Source: HXMU1420-13 sp965228545
GTDB taxonomy: Bacteria; Bacteroidota; Rhodothermia; Balneolales; Balneolaceae
NCBI GenBank assembly: GCA_965228545.1
Contig: OZ245822.1
Span: 1,922,001 to 1,986,000 of the forward strand
Length of the DNA stretch: 64,000 nucleotides
Direction of reading: 5' to 3'
The notes under the pieces are model-generated. The model saw only the letters and a program-made list of their open reading frames with translations, made no database searches and was not told the DNA's origin. The first letter of the stretch is position 1. Every line of letters begins with the position of its first letter. Made by a program: the position numbers and the translations under genes. Positions 25,645 through 34,766 of this stretch are shown here, piece after piece.

Positions 25645-26301
25645 ATGAAGGCGGTTCTTTTTGATATGGACGGCACCATGATCGACAATATGATGGTGCA
25701 CCATAAAGCGTGGCAAACAAAGCTGAGTGAAGTGGGAATTGAGCTATCGCTTGAGGAAGTTCATCAACGTATTCATGGCGTAAATGTGGAACTGCTTGAA
25801 CGGGAATTCCCAGGCAGATTTACACTTGATGAACGCATCCAAATATCAAAAGAAAAAGAAGAAACCTATCGCCAAATCTATGCTCCTGATTTAGCACTTT
25901 TAGCCGGACTTCCGGAGTTGTTGTTCGAGCTAAAATCGAACAATGTACTGCTTGGTGTTGGATCAGCAGCTCCGCCTGAAAACGTAGATTTTGTGATGAA
26001 TTCCCTTGATTTGTGGCACTATTTCGCATCGGTTCGCCATTCCGGAGATGTTCAACGAGGTAAGCCCGATCCTCAGGTGTATGAATTGCTCATGGCTGAC
26101 TTAGATATAAAACCGAAAGACTGTATCATATTTGAAGATACTCCAACAGGTGCAATGGCTGCCTCTGCAACAGGGTGTAAAGTTGTTGTTGTTACAACTA
26201 CGCACTCGCCCAAAGAATTTGAAGACATCTCTACTATTCTACGTTATGTTCCCGATTTCACTGAAATAACTATAAATTCTTTACGCTCATTTTTCCTTTA
26301 A
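25645..26301 (+). CDS. HAD-superfamily phosphatase (beta-phosphoglucomutase-like)
   Basis: The 218-residue protein has the HAD motifs in order: DMDGTMIDN (nucleophile D8 and acid/base D10), a Ser/Thr-containing strand in GVGSAAPPENVD, the Lys in RGKPDPQVYE and the acidic EDTPTGAMAA loop. The cap region between motifs I and II is helical, as in the beta-phosphoglucomutase subfamily. It may act on a sugar phosphate, but substrate prediction in this family is unreliable. It lies 45 bases after hisE on the same strand, without a known link to histidine synthesis. Confidence 0.88.
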   Translation: MKAVLFDMDGTMIDNMMVHHKAWQTKLSEVGIELSLEEVHQRIHGVNVELLEREFPGRFTLDERIQISKEKEETYRQIYAPDLALLAGLPELLFELKSNNVLLGVGSAAPPENVDFVMNSLDLWHYFASVRHSGDVQRGKPDPQVYELLMADLDIKPKDCIIFEDTPTGAMAASATGCKVVVVTTTHSPKEFEDISTILRYVPDFTEITINSLRSFFL

Positions 26302-26392
26302 ATCCCTGTTATTGTATACTCGTTTAAATTCTAATGGCGAGTAATATCTAAATTTCTGATAATACTCTCATTAACTTAAATCAGGTACAATC

Positions 26393-27013
26393 ATGCGTAT
26401 TCTTTTATTCGGGTTACTCACTATTTTAGCCTCATCTTCTATTCATGCTCAATCAAATAACTACAACCTTCTAAAACGGCAATCAATTCTGGAATACAGC
26501 ATGTTTCAAGCTCAACCTGATGTGATGAAAAAACCGGGTAGAGCCGTGTTAATTTCAGTTGGAGCAACTATTACTACTTTTTTTATTTCACCGGTTCTGT
26601 TGAGTAATGATGTACTCTATACCGCTTCTTTACTTACGGTGTTGGCTCTCTTTTCTTTAGCACCGGGTGCGGGCTATCTATATATCAACAATACCGATCA
26701 GTTCATTAAAGGAGGCATACAACGTGGTTTATCGATTCTTGCCTTCAGTACCGGGGGGTTGATTGTATTAGTATCGGCTTTCGACGAATTATTCGAAAAT
26801 GATGACGATCCTAATTCATTAGCTTATGTACTTGGATTTGGGTTAATGCTATCGGGCTTTGCTTTTTATGTGTATACATCTTTCCGAGATTTCATTGGTG
26901 TGCATCGCGATACCAAACTATATAATGAGGAAAGATCCCTTAGTTTACGCCTTATTCCGGTAGTAGATCCTATTCACTCGGTATATGGCGCGGGGCTGCA
27001 GCTCAGGTTTTAA
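26393..27013 (+). CDS. Membrane protein of unknown function
   Basis: The 206-residue protein has a signal peptide (MRILLFGLLTILASSSIHAQ) and then about four hydrophobic segments: around 50-70, 78-98, 108-128 and 143-163. An acidic loop (FENDDDPNS) lies between the third and fourth. The C-terminal 35 residues look like a mixed beta region ending in a basic and aromatic sequence (AGLQLRF). I recognise no domain. It is transcribed alone, after the HAD gene and before the OsmC gene. Confidence 0.7.
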   Translation: MRILLFGLLTILASSSIHAQSNNYNLLKRQSILEYSMFQAQPDVMKKPGRAVLISVGATITTFFISPVLLSNDVLYTASLLTVLALFSLAPGAGYLYINNTDQFIKGGIQRGLSILAFSTGGLIVLVSAFDELFENDDDPNSLAYVLGFGLMLSGFAFYVYTSFRDFIGVHRDTKLYNEERSLSLRLIPVVDPIHSVYGAGLQLRF

Positions 27014-27076
27014 TTTAATTTTGATGTACTCTCGTCTAATTCGTTGTATTTTCAGGAAAAATCAGATTAAAATTTT

Positions 27077-27502
27077 ATGGATGTAAAAGTAAATGTAAAC
27101 TGGATGGGACAAGGCTATCACATGGAGGCCGAAAACGAAACAGAAGGCAAAATCCGCATAGATGGCAACCGAACAATTGGAGGCTTAGAAGGTGGGATGA
27201 GCCCGATGGAAATGCTTCTGGCAGGTGCGGCAGGTTGTTCAGCCATTGATGTAATCTCCATTTTGGATAAGCAACGTCAGGAACTCACCGATTTATCGGT
27301 TGAGGTCACGGGCGATCGCGAAAAACTGAAGGAGGGATATTCGGTTTACCATTCCATTCATCTGCACTTCGAATTGGCAGGAAATCTGGATGAAAAAAAA
27401 GTAGCGCGCGCACTTGAGCTTTCCATTACCAAATATTGCTCAGTGTCTAAAGCATTAGAAAAAGGTTCCAAAATTACTTACGACTTTACAATTAGGAATT
27501 AG
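27077..27502 (+). CDS. OsmC-family peroxide-reducing or redox protein
   Basis: OsmC/Ohr proteins reduce organic peroxides using two cysteines. The 141-residue protein has both: one in AGAAGCSAIDVISILDKQ and the second in TKYCSVSKALEKG. The start MDVKVNVNWMGQGY and the GGMSPMEMLLAG motif are typical. The ISILDKQRQEL spacing places it with the YhfA-like subgroup of OsmC rather than with Ohr. It should be cytoplasmic. No regulator gene is adjacent, and an IS element begins about 160 bases downstream. Confidence 0.88.
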   Translation: MDVKVNVNWMGQGYHMEAENETEGKIRIDGNRTIGGLEGGMSPMEMLLAGAAGCSAIDVISILDKQRQELTDLSVEVTGDREKLKEGYSVYHSIHLHFELAGNLDEKKVARALELSITKYCSVSKALEKGSKITYDFTIRN

Positions 27503-27516
27503 GAATAGGCAACACT

Positions 27517-27540
27517 CAATATTCAACAAGGAATATTCAG
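27517..27540 (+). repeat. Dispersed AT-rich repeat, copy B
   Basis: Core CAATATTCAACAAGGAATAT with TCAG following. It flanks the IS256-family element on its left; an inverted copy lies on the right. Confidence 0.5.
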
Positions 27541-27661
27541 TTTACAGTTGTCAGAATACTATAGGCACAATATGTAAGAGCCAATTTATTGTAGAGATAA
27601 AAGGTGGATGAGCTTGTCGAATCCAACCAGAATTAACTAAACCGATCGAAATAGGGAATGT

Positions 27662-28894
27662 TCAATTAAGTGTGTCAGTGGTTAAGTATCTGTCATCGAA
27701 GTAATCTACTAAATCTCGCCGAACCGAGCTCCAGTTAAACATAGCGCCCGTCCATTTCGTCTGGGCATTCATCGTAGCCAGATAGAGTTGTTTAACAATG
27801 GCGTTTTCACTCGTAAAGGCGCCTTTGGTTTTGGTGGCCTTGCGTACCATGCGGTGATAACTTTCTATCGGATTATTGGTGTAAATAATGCGTCGCAGCG
27901 CTGGAGGATATTTATAGAAGTTCGTCAAGCGCTCCCAGTTAGCATGCCAAGAGCGAAACAGCACCTTGTACTTACCCGCCCATCGTGCTTCGGCTTGTTG
28001 TAGGTATTGTGCGGCAGCGTCGGCATTCAAGGCCGTGTAGACCGCCCTGAGATCTTTGCTGACGGCTTTGTAGTCTTTGTAATTGACATACTTGAGGCTG
28101 TTGCGCATTTGATGCACCAGGCATAACTGCACATCAGTACGCGGGAACAGGTCTTCAATGGCATCGCCGAAGCCGGCTAGGTTATCGATGCACGCTACAA
28201 AAATATCGCTGAGCCCACGCGTTTTAAGCTCATGCAGTACCCCGCGCCAAAAACTCGCCGATTCATGCTCGCCAAAGTAAATACCCAGCACTTCTTTGAC
28301 GCCTTCGGTGGATACCCCTAGCACACTGTACACGGCTTTGGTGACTACCTTGCCCGCCTCGCGTACTTTAAAGTGCATCGCATCCAACCACACTACGGGG
28401 TAGACCGAATCCAACGGCCGAGCCTGCCACTCCAGAATATCGGGAAGGATCCGGTCGGTAATCGCGCTTATCGTGGCCGGGCTTACCTGCGCCCCGTACA
28501 TGTCTTCCAAGTGAGCTTGGATGTCTCGGTAACTCAAGCCTCGGCTGTACAGGGAGAGTATTTTTGCGTCAATATCGCTGCTTAATCGGCGCTGGCGTTT
28601 GGGCAAGGTGTGCGGGGTGAAACTCGCCTGACGGTCACGCGGGGTGAAAATCTCAAACCCGCCCACCGAGCTTTGCACCTGCTTAGCCGTGCGGCCATTA
28701 CGGCGATTACCCGGGGAGGCCTCTTGGTGTAAATGCGCATCCATTTCTGCCTCTAAACTGGCCTCAATCACGCGTTTGAGCAACGGAGTTAATACTCCGT
28801 CTTTGCCCGTTATGGGTTTGCCTTGTAACAATTGATGCGACATCTGCGCAACCAAGGCATCTAATGGGGTTTCTTTACTTTTTTTCTTAGTCAT
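27662..28894 (-). CDS. IS256-family transposase
   Basis: The 410-residue protein is a mutator-type transposase. It has the catalytic triad D171 (VVWLDAMHF), D237 (ACIDNLAG) and E344 (TNNPIESYHR), the CLVHQMRNSLKYV helix region and the YREIQAHLE-like targeting segment (SYRDIQAHLE). The base composition (CG-rich codons) differs from the surrounding genes, which suggests recent arrival. The last codons and the stop (27662-27664) run into or past the inverted repeat, so the protein ends in or at the flanking DNA. Length and motifs are intact, so it may be active. Confidence 0.95.
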   Translation of the reverse strand: MTKKKSKETPLDALVAQMSHQLLQGKPITGKDGVLTPLLKRVIEASLEAEMDAHLHQEASPGNRRNGRTAKQVQSSVGGFEIFTPRDRQASFTPHTLPKRQRRLSSDIDAKILSLYSRGLSYRDIQAHLEDMYGAQVSPATISAITDRILPDILEWQARPLDSVYPVVWLDAMHFKVREAGKVVTKAVYSVLGVSTEGVKEVLGIYFGEHESASFWRGVLHELKTRGLSDIFVACIDNLAGFGDAIEDLFPRTDVQLCLVHQMRNSLKYVNYKDYKAVSKDLRAVYTALNADAAAQYLQQAEARWAGKYKVLFRSWHANWERLTNFYKYPPALRRIIYTNNPIESYHRMVRKATKTKGAFTSENAIVKQLYLATMNAQTKWTGAMFNWSSVRRDLVDYFDDRYLTTDTLN

Positions 28895-28922
28895 GTGTCA
28901 ATAGTAATTATGACACACTTAA
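27666..28922 (-). mobile_element. IS256-family insertion sequence
   Basis: The ends carry a perfect 12-base terminal inverted repeat, TTAAGTGTGTCA at 27666-27677 and its complement at 28911-28922, around one transposase gene. Sequence next to the ends (ATTCAA on the left, ATAAAC on the right) shows no obvious 8-9 base target duplication. Without a duplication, the copy may have recombined or its flanks may have decayed. The element sits between two inverted copies of the dispersed repeat. Confidence 0.85.
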
Positions 28923-29030
28923 ATAAACAGTCTCTCGAAATAATATCTCGATGCTTTTTAGAAGTTAGTCAATTCATATAGTGATCAATTCAGAATAAGG
29001 TGCTAACCTCAACTAAAATCGCTTTGTTCT

Positions 29031-29062
29031 CTGAATATTCCTTGTTGAATGTTGGATATTGA
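29031..29062 (-). repeat. Dispersed AT-rich repeat, copy C (inverted)
   Basis: This is the reverse complement of the core in copies A and B, CAACAAGGAATATTCAG on the minus strand, continuing ATCCAACATTCA upstream. With copy B it brackets the IS element in inverted orientation. Confidence 0.5.
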
Positions 29063-29092
29063 ATACCAATCACTGTTAGTTATATAGTATTC

Positions 29093-29989
29093 TTAATTGA
29101 ATAAAAAGTTATCCAACTCAACTACAGCATCTAAAATCACCTGCACACTATTCTTGTAAAATTCTTGGGGGATGGTTTCAAACTCATCGGTTGGCTGGTG
29201 ATAATGCTCATGATCTTCCACACCAAAATAAATGAATGGCACCCCTTTCCTGAAAAAGGCTCCGTGATCGGAAGCATACGTCCAGTCTTGATTTCCATCC
29301 TCTGGACGATCATGCCCAAAGTGTAAATTAATCTCGCCCGTTTCAACTTTTTCCAGCACCGGCTTAAAATCTGGAAAATGATACGTCCCTACAGCATACA
29401 GTTCATTGTCTTCATTTTGTGCGATCATATCCATGTTGATATTTAGCACAACTCGTTCCATAAAAGTGGAGTCGTTCGCAAGCGCTACAGCACCGTTCAA
29501 TCCGCCCTCTTCAGCGTCTAGGGCAGCAAATACCATAGTGTGATTTGGCTGTTTTTGTGAAAAATAATCCATCATCGCCAACAAACCGGCAGTGCCTGAA
29601 GCGTTGTCATCAGCCCCATTATAAATCAAACTGTCTCTGATGCCTAAATGATCGTAATGGGCGGTAAGTAGAATTACTGAATCGGTTTTTCCTGCAATAC
29701 TTCCAATCACATTTACCCCGGTCAGCTCTGCTCCTCGCCGCAGAAAAGTAAATGGATGCTCAAAGGATCCTTGAAATGGTTGTGCGCCATTTTCTGTAAA
29801 CCGCTCTACTAAAAAAGCACGTGCTTTTTCGCTTCCCGGTGATCCAACATATCTGCCTTCAAGTTCATCGGAAGCTAAATATTCGATATCAGAGATTAAG
29901 CGATCAGTATCTAAGGTAACTTGGTTTTGTGGGGATGAACACGCTAAAAATCCAATAAAGAGGGCGAATAATGATACTGTATATTTCAT
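29093..29989 (-). CDS. M28-family zinc peptidase, lipoprotein
   Basis: This family contains aminopeptidases with two zinc ions. Ligand-bearing motifs are visible in order: TAHYDHLG, NGADDNASGTAG, DAEEGGLNG, NINMDMI and HYHQPTD. The protein (298 residues) starts with a signal peptide ending in a lipobox (FLACSS), so it is probably anchored to the outer or inner membrane and faces the periplasm or outside. No partner genes are adjacent. A terminator or divergent promoter is not evident between it and gapA. Confidence 0.9.
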   Translation of the reverse strand: MKYTVSLFALFIGFLACSSPQNQVTLDTDRLISDIEYLASDELEGRYVGSPGSEKARAFLVERFTENGAQPFQGSFEHPFTFLRRGAELTGVNVIGSIAGKTDSVILLTAHYDHLGIRDSLIYNGADDNASGTAGLLAMMDYFSQKQPNHTMVFAALDAEEGGLNGAVALANDSTFMERVVLNINMDMIAQNEDNELYAVGTYHFPDFKPVLEKVETGEINLHFGHDRPEDGNQDWTYASDHGAFFRKGVPFIYFGVEDHEHYHQPTDEFETIPQEFYKNSVQVILDAVVELDNFLFN

Positions 29990-30067
29990 GGTATTTATTG
30001 ATTTCGAGGAAGGTAGCTACACTTTATAATTTGCCCAACAGTGCTACCTGTTTTTACATTTTTATCG

Positions 30068-30104
30068 CAAAAAAAAAGCTCATCCAAAAAGATGAGCTTT
30101 TCAA
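30068..30104 (-). terminator. Intrinsic terminator of gapA
   Basis: Arms AAAAGCTCATC (30074-30084) and GATGAGCTTTT (30091-30101) form an 11-bp stem, with a long A run on the plus strand that reads as T on the minus strand. It lies just past the gapA stop. Confidence 0.88.
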
Positions 30105-30122
30105 TGTTTGAAGTTAGCTTAA

Positions 30123-31121
30123 TTAGCCAATTCTTTTTACTAAGTCGGCAGTTCGATGAGCATAACCTGCTTCATTGTCGTACCAGCCAATAACTTTTAC
30201 TAAGTTACCGTCTACTTTTGTAATCTGAGAATCGAAGATGTTTGAGTGTGGATCACCAACGATATCTGAAGATACAATTGGCTCATCTGTATATCTCAAA
30301 ATCCCTTTTAACGGACCTTCAGCAGCTGCTTTAAAAGCCGCGTTGATTTCTTCTGCCGTAGTTTCTTTCTCTACTTCACAAACAAAATCAGTTAGAGAAC
30401 CGGTTGGGGTTGGCACACGAACAGCGCCACCGTCTAGTTTTCCGTTTAAGTGAGGAAGTACTAACCCTACTGCCTTAGCTGCACCTGTTGAGGTAGGGAT
30501 AATGTTGATTGCTGCTGCACGAGCACGACGTAAATCGCGGTGTGGAGCATCCAAAATTCGCTGATCACCGGTGTAAGCGTGGATGGTAGTCATGAATCCT
30601 TTTTTGATTCCCACTAAATCATCAATCACTTTTGCCATTGGTGCCAGGCAGTTTGTGGTGCACGATGCATTTGAATAAATCTTTGTATCAGCATCAATTT
30701 GATCGTCGTTCACGCCAAGTACAATAGTTTTAACATCACCTTTTGCTGGTGCTGAGATTACAACTTTCTTTGCACCGGCTGTTAGATGCTTTCCGGCCGC
30801 TTCTGAATCATTAAAAAATCCGGTAGACTCGATTACAACATCTACCCCAAGATCGCCCCAATTCAAGTTCGCAGGGTCGCGCTCTGCCGTAACTTTGAAA
30901 GATAGGTGATCGATTGTGATAGTATCTCCATCGGCAGCAACGTTTCCAGCGTATGTGCCTTGCGATGAATCGTACTTAAAAAGATGGGCTAATGTCGCAG
31001 TGTCGGTTAAATCGTTTACTCCCACTACATCAATATCATCTTTATAATTTGCTATAATGGCGCGAGTAACCATTCGGCCAATTCGACCAAAACCATTAAT
31101 TCCAACCTTTATTTTTGCCAT
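30123..31121 (-). CDS. gapA: Type I glyceraldehyde-3-phosphate dehydrogenase
   Basis: The enzyme oxidises glyceraldehyde 3-phosphate to 1,3-bisphosphoglycerate with NAD in glycolysis. The 332-residue protein shows the NAD-binding start INGFGRIGR, the catalytic C154 in SNASCTTNCLAP, and the C-terminal WYDNEAGYAHR. The residue after the second strand is D (N36-D37 in GVNDLTD), which fits NAD preference. It stands alone and divergent from the P5C dehydrogenase gene, with 245 bases between them. A strong terminator follows. Confidence 0.97.
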   Translation of the reverse strand: MAKIKVGINGFGRIGRMVTRAIIANYKDDIDVVGVNDLTDTATLAHLFKYDSSQGTYAGNVAADGDTITIDHLSFKVTAERDPANLNWGDLGVDVVIESTGFFNDSEAAGKHLTAGAKKVVISAPAKGDVKTIVLGVNDDQIDADTKIYSNASCTTNCLAPMAKVIDDLVGIKKGFMTTIHAYTGDQRILDAPHRDLRRARAAAINIIPTSTGAAKAVGLVLPHLNGKLDGGAVRVPTPTGSLTDFVCEVEKETTAEEINAAFKAAAEGPLKGILRYTDEPIVSSDIVGDPHSNIFDSQITKVDGNLVKVIGWYDNEAGYAHRTADLVKRIG

Positions 31122-31366
31122 TTCTTTTCCTCTGTTTATTAATTAAATGGATAATCTTAGTTTTTTCAACTTCGAAGCTAAGACAATCATGTAAAGTTCT
31201 TATGAAGACTTTAAACTACCACTCCTAAGTCCCATTTTCAATGGTTTTACAGCATCATAACATACCATTACACTATCTTTGAGATGGGAGCGCTTTTCTG
31301 CGTATATTTGATGCAGAATAAATCAAAACAAAAAACTGAGAACAAAACGGAGTTAAAAGATACACG

Positions 31367-32977
31367 ATGTCTGATATCACCCTAGAAAAATTTGAAAACG
31401 AAGTTTATTTAGACTTCAACGACCCAACCATCGATGCCGCACAGAAGAAAGCTATTGAAGAAGCTAGAGCTTCGTTCGGCAATGAACACGATATGTATAT
31501 AAACGGTGAGTGGGTGAAAGGCGAATCAGGTACATTCGAAAGCATAAACCCATCGAACACCAACGAAGTAATCGGAACCTTTCAACTTGCCAGCACTGCC
31601 CAGGCATTAGGAGCATTAGATGCGGCTTGGGAAGCTTTCGAAACATGGCAATACACACCTGCCAAAGAACGAGCCGAGTACTTATTAAAAGCTGCCGATG
31701 TAATTAAGCGCAGAAGAATGGAGATTAACGCTTGGATGATCAGCGAGGCCGGAAAAAACTATCTGGAAGCTGACGCCGACACCGCCGAAGGTATCGACTT
31801 TTTGATTTACTATGCCTACGAAGCTATGCGTTTAGACGCCGGTATGCCTGTGAAAGACAGCTGGGGCGACGCTAATAAAACCATTTATATGCCACTTGGC
31901 GCCGGGGTTTCTATTTCGCCATGGAATTTCCCATTTGCTATTACACTAGGTATGGCAGCTGCTCCAATCGTAGCAGGAAATACCGTTGTTGCTAAACCAT
32001 CACCGGATACCCCAAAATTGGGACACGTTATTGCGGAGATTTTCGAAGAAGTTGGATTACCTAAAGGAGTTTTCAACTTTGTAACCGGCGAAAATATTGA
32101 AGTAGGCGAAGCACTTACAACCAGCCCTAAAACAAGATTCATTTCGTTCACAGGCTCGAAAGCAGTGGGCCTACACATGGCTGAAATCGCCGGAAAAGTG
32201 GTAGAAGGCCAGCATTTCCTAAAACGTCTTGTTTGTGAATTGGGCGGAAAAAATGCAACGGTTGTTGATGCTGATGCCGATATCGATTTGGCTGCTGAGG
32301 AAATAGTTAAAGGTGCTTTTGGTTTCCAAGGGCAAAAATGTTCGGCGGGCTCAAGAACTATTGTAGTTGAAAGCGTTTACGATGAATTGCTCCAGAAAGT
32401 GGTTGAAAAAACCAAAGCGCTGAAAGTAGGTGACGCCAAAGATAATTATCCAAATGGGCCGGTTGTGAATCAGAAAGCCGTGGATAAAATTATGAGTTAC
32501 ATCGAAATCGGAAAAAAGGAAGGACGTTTGCTTGCCGGCGGTAAATTAGCTGATACTGAAAACCCGGGTTTTTATATCGAACCAACCGTTTTTGCTGATG
32601 TAGCTGAGGATGCACGTATTGCCCAAGAAGAAATTTTTGGTCCGGTAACAGCTTTCATTAAAGCCAAAGACACGGATGATGCGCTACGTATCGCAAACAG
32701 CACACAATATGGATTAACCGGAGCTTATTTCAGCCGTAATCCAAAGAATATTGAAAAAGCGCTCCGCGAATACAAAGTGGGGAACTTATACATCAACAGA
32801 AAATGCACCGGTGCACTAGTTGGTGCTCAACCATTTGGTGGGTTTAACATGAGCGGTACGGATGCCAAAGCCGGTGGTCGCGATTACTTGTTGTATTTCT
32901 TACAACCAAAGTCGATGACCCTTCGCCCGCATGAAGGCGTGGATATGAGCCTACCGGAGTTTAGTTATACCAAATAA
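31367..32977 (+). CDS. pruA: L-glutamate gamma-semialdehyde (1-pyrroline-5-carboxylate) dehydrogenase
   Basis: The enzyme oxidises glutamate semialdehyde to glutamate in proline and ornithine breakdown. The 536-residue protein is an aldehyde dehydrogenase with SPWNFPFAI, the E of CELGGKN, and the catalytic Cys in GQKCSAGSR, and the EEIFGP and NRKCTGALVGAQPFGGF motifs of the P5C dehydrogenase branch. It lacks a proline dehydrogenase domain, so it is the single-function form. The gene is divergent from gapA and ends at a strong terminator. Confidence 0.93.
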   Translation: MSDITLEKFENEVYLDFNDPTIDAAQKKAIEEARASFGNEHDMYINGEWVKGESGTFESINPSNTNEVIGTFQLASTAQALGALDAAWEAFETWQYTPAKERAEYLLKAADVIKRRRMEINAWMISEAGKNYLEADADTAEGIDFLIYYAYEAMRLDAGMPVKDSWGDANKTIYMPLGAGVSISPWNFPFAITLGMAAAPIVAGNTVVAKPSPDTPKLGHVIAEIFEEVGLPKGVFNFVTGENIEVGEALTTSPKTRFISFTGSKAVGLHMAEIAGKVVEGQHFLKRLVCELGGKNATVVDADADIDLAAEEIVKGAFGFQGQKCSAGSRTIVVESVYDELLQKVVEKTKALKVGDAKDNYPNGPVVNQKAVDKIMSYIEIGKKEGRLLAGGKLADTENPGFYIEPTVFADVAEDARIAQEEIFGPVTAFIKAKDTDDALRIANSTQYGLTGAYFSRNPKNIEKALREYKVGNLYINRKCTGALVGAQPFGGFNMSGTDAKAGGRDYLLYFLQPKSMTLRPHEGVDMSLPEFSYTK

Positions 32978-33003
32978 CTAATTGTCCAGTTTACCTAAAG
33001 AAA

Positions 33004-33037
33004 AAGCCCGCCAGTTACTAACTTGGCGGGCTTTTTT
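33004..33037. terminator. Bidirectional terminator between pruA and the ankyrin gene
   Basis: Arms AAGCCCGCCAGTTA (from 33004) and TAACTTGGCGGGCTT (to 33032) make a long stem with one bulged base, followed by six or seven T. It can end pruA on the plus strand and the ankyrin gene on the minus strand. Confidence 0.88.
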
Positions 33038-33064
33038 ATTTCTTCTGATGATTACTACTCAAAG

Positions 33065-33769
33065 TTAATCTAACTCGTCGTCGATGTCGTCGGGGGCGTC
33101 ATCATCGGATACCAAATCATCCACATCCGGAGTATCGTCGATCAAATCGTCATCGTCGTCATCATCATCAATAACTTCTGCTTTCTTCTCTTTCGAAGGT
33201 TTTGCCACATAATTTGCACCAGCTCTTTTTAAGATAATCGCAGTATCATCCTGTTCGTTTTCTGTGGCAATATTCATTGCTGTATCGTTGTTTCTGTCTT
33301 TCAAAAACAAATTCGCGCCCTGTTCCAGTAGGTATTTTACCACATCTACATGTCCATCTTTGGCGGCAACCATCAGTGCTGTGTGCCCCCATCGTTGTTG
33401 AAAATCAACATCTGCACCTTTTTCTACCAATAGTTTTACGGCTTCCAGATTTCCATAACGAGCAGCCACAATTAATGCCAGCGAACTTACTTTCACACCT
33501 TTCGAAAAGAAGTAGTTCATCATTTCGAGGTTACCTACTTCGGCAGCACGTTGCAGGGCCGTTCCACCCATTTTTGTTTCGATGCTTAAGTCTGCGCCAT
33601 GATCTCCCAGGTATTTAACAATATCAAAGTGATTTTTTTCGGCTGCAACAATTACCGCACTTGCGCCACTGCTATTTACTTCATTTAAATCTGCACCTTC
33701 TTTATGGAGACGTTTTACGGTGTCAAAATCTCCGCTTCGGGCTGCATTAACTAGTTCTACTGAATTCAT
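33065..33769 (-). CDS. Ankyrin-repeat protein with acidic C-terminus
   Basis: The 234-residue protein has about five ankyrin repeats, with motifs such as DLNEVNSSGASAVIVAAEKNH, GGTALQRAAEVGN and GHTALMVAAKDGH, covering residues 1-180. The C-terminal 50 residues are almost all Asp and Glu (a run of eight Asp near 200). No signal peptide or membrane segment is seen, so it is cytoplasmic. Ankyrin proteins bind other proteins; the partner is unknown. The acidic tail may bind basic proteins or metal ions. It precedes the fmt operon on the same strand with 78 bases between. Confidence 0.93.
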   Translation of the reverse strand: MNSVELVNAARSGDFDTVKRLHKEGADLNEVNSSGASAVIVAAEKNHFDIVKYLGDHGADLSIETKMGGTALQRAAEVGNLEMMNYFFSKGVKVSSLALIVAARYGNLEAVKLLVEKGADVDFQQRWGHTALMVAAKDGHVDVVKYLLEQGANLFLKDRNNDTAMNIATENEQDDTAIILKRAGANYVAKPSKEKKAEVIDDDDDDDDLIDDTPDVDDLVSDDDAPDDIDDELD

Positions 33770-33847
33770 CTCTTTCCTGTTTTTAACTTTGCGAGATAAT
33801 AAAAAACCGATTTACGAACTCAAACTTTTTATTCACTTAATTCTTAA

Positions 33848-34762
33848 TTAAATGAATCGACCGGAAACACTATTCCCGGCCAAAAAATCGTCAGCACTCA
33901 TTCTTCGTTTCCCCGGAAATTGAAGTTCGAGTAATTCGATGGTTCCGTCTGCGCATCCAACCAAAAACTGTTCGTTTTTGATCAGTATCTCTCCTGCATC
34001 AATATTGGCATCCGGTCCTGGTTTTGCTTTGTAAAAATTAATTTTTTCATCCTCTAGCATTGCAAATGCAGTGGGAAATGGGCTTAATCCACGGATGAGA
34101 TTATGTACTTCGTCAACACTTTTGGTAAAATCTATGCGACAATGTTCTTTGAATAATTTAGGTGCAGGTGTAGCCTCTACGTCATTTTGAGCTGCTAATT
34201 GATAGGAGCCGGAATCGATCATGTGGATGGCATCCACTAAGGCATCACTTCCCATCAGTCGTAACCGCTCGTATACATCACCGGTTGTTTCTTCCCATCC
34301 AATTTCTGTTTCCCGTTGCAAAACTACTTTTCCCGTATCTACTTTTTCATCCAAAAAGAAAATGGTGCACCCAGTTTTTTCCTCTCCATGTATAATTGCC
34401 CAATGGATTGGAGCAGCGCCACGGTATTTGGGTAGTAATGAGGCATGTAAATTTACAGAGCCGATTTTAGGGATTTTTAAGATGGAAACCGGTAAAACGC
34501 GGAATGCGACTACCACTAGTAAATCCGGTGCGAGTTCGCTAATTCGATTAGCAAATTCTTCTGATTTAAGATCCTCAACTTCAATTACAGGCAAACCTAG
34601 CTCCAGCGCTTTTGCCTTTACAGGTGTAGGAGACAGTGATTTGCCACGCCCGCGGCGTTTGTCAACATTTGAAACAACCGTAGAAATGGTATGCTTGGTG
34701 GCATATAGCTTTTCCAAACTCGGAATCGCAAATTCAGGCGACCCCATAAAAACGATATTCAT
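33848..34762 (-). CDS. fmt: Methionyl-tRNA formyltransferase
   Basis: Fmt adds a formyl group to initiator Met-tRNA for translation start. The 304-residue protein has the formyl-transfer motif NLHASLLPKYRGAAPI (with N, H and the downstream D of DEKVDTG) and a C-terminal OB-like domain. Length is normal. It starts four bases after the def stop, so both are read together; def removes the formyl group that fmt adds, a classic pair. It is the last gene of the HU-ruvX-def-fmt unit. Confidence 0.96.
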   Translation of the reverse strand: MNIVFMGSPEFAIPSLEKLYATKHTISTVVSNVDKRRGRGKSLSPTPVKAKALELGLPVIEVEDLKSEEFANRISELAPDLLVVVAFRVLPVSILKIPKIGSVNLHASLLPKYRGAAPIHWAIIHGEEKTGCTIFFLDEKVDTGKVVLQRETEIGWEETTGDVYERLRLMGSDALVDAIHMIDSGSYQLAAQNDVEATPAPKLFKEHCRIDFTKSVDEVHNLIRGLSPFPTAFAMLEDEKINFYKAKPGPDANIDAGEILIKNEQFLVGCADGTIELLELQFPGKRRMSADDFLAGNSVSGRFI

Positions 34763-34766
34763 AGGA

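Noticed and set aside
27650..27680. Target site duplication of the IS element
   Set aside because: Bases next to the two ends (ATTCAA on the left, ATAAAC on the right) do not match over 8-9 bases.
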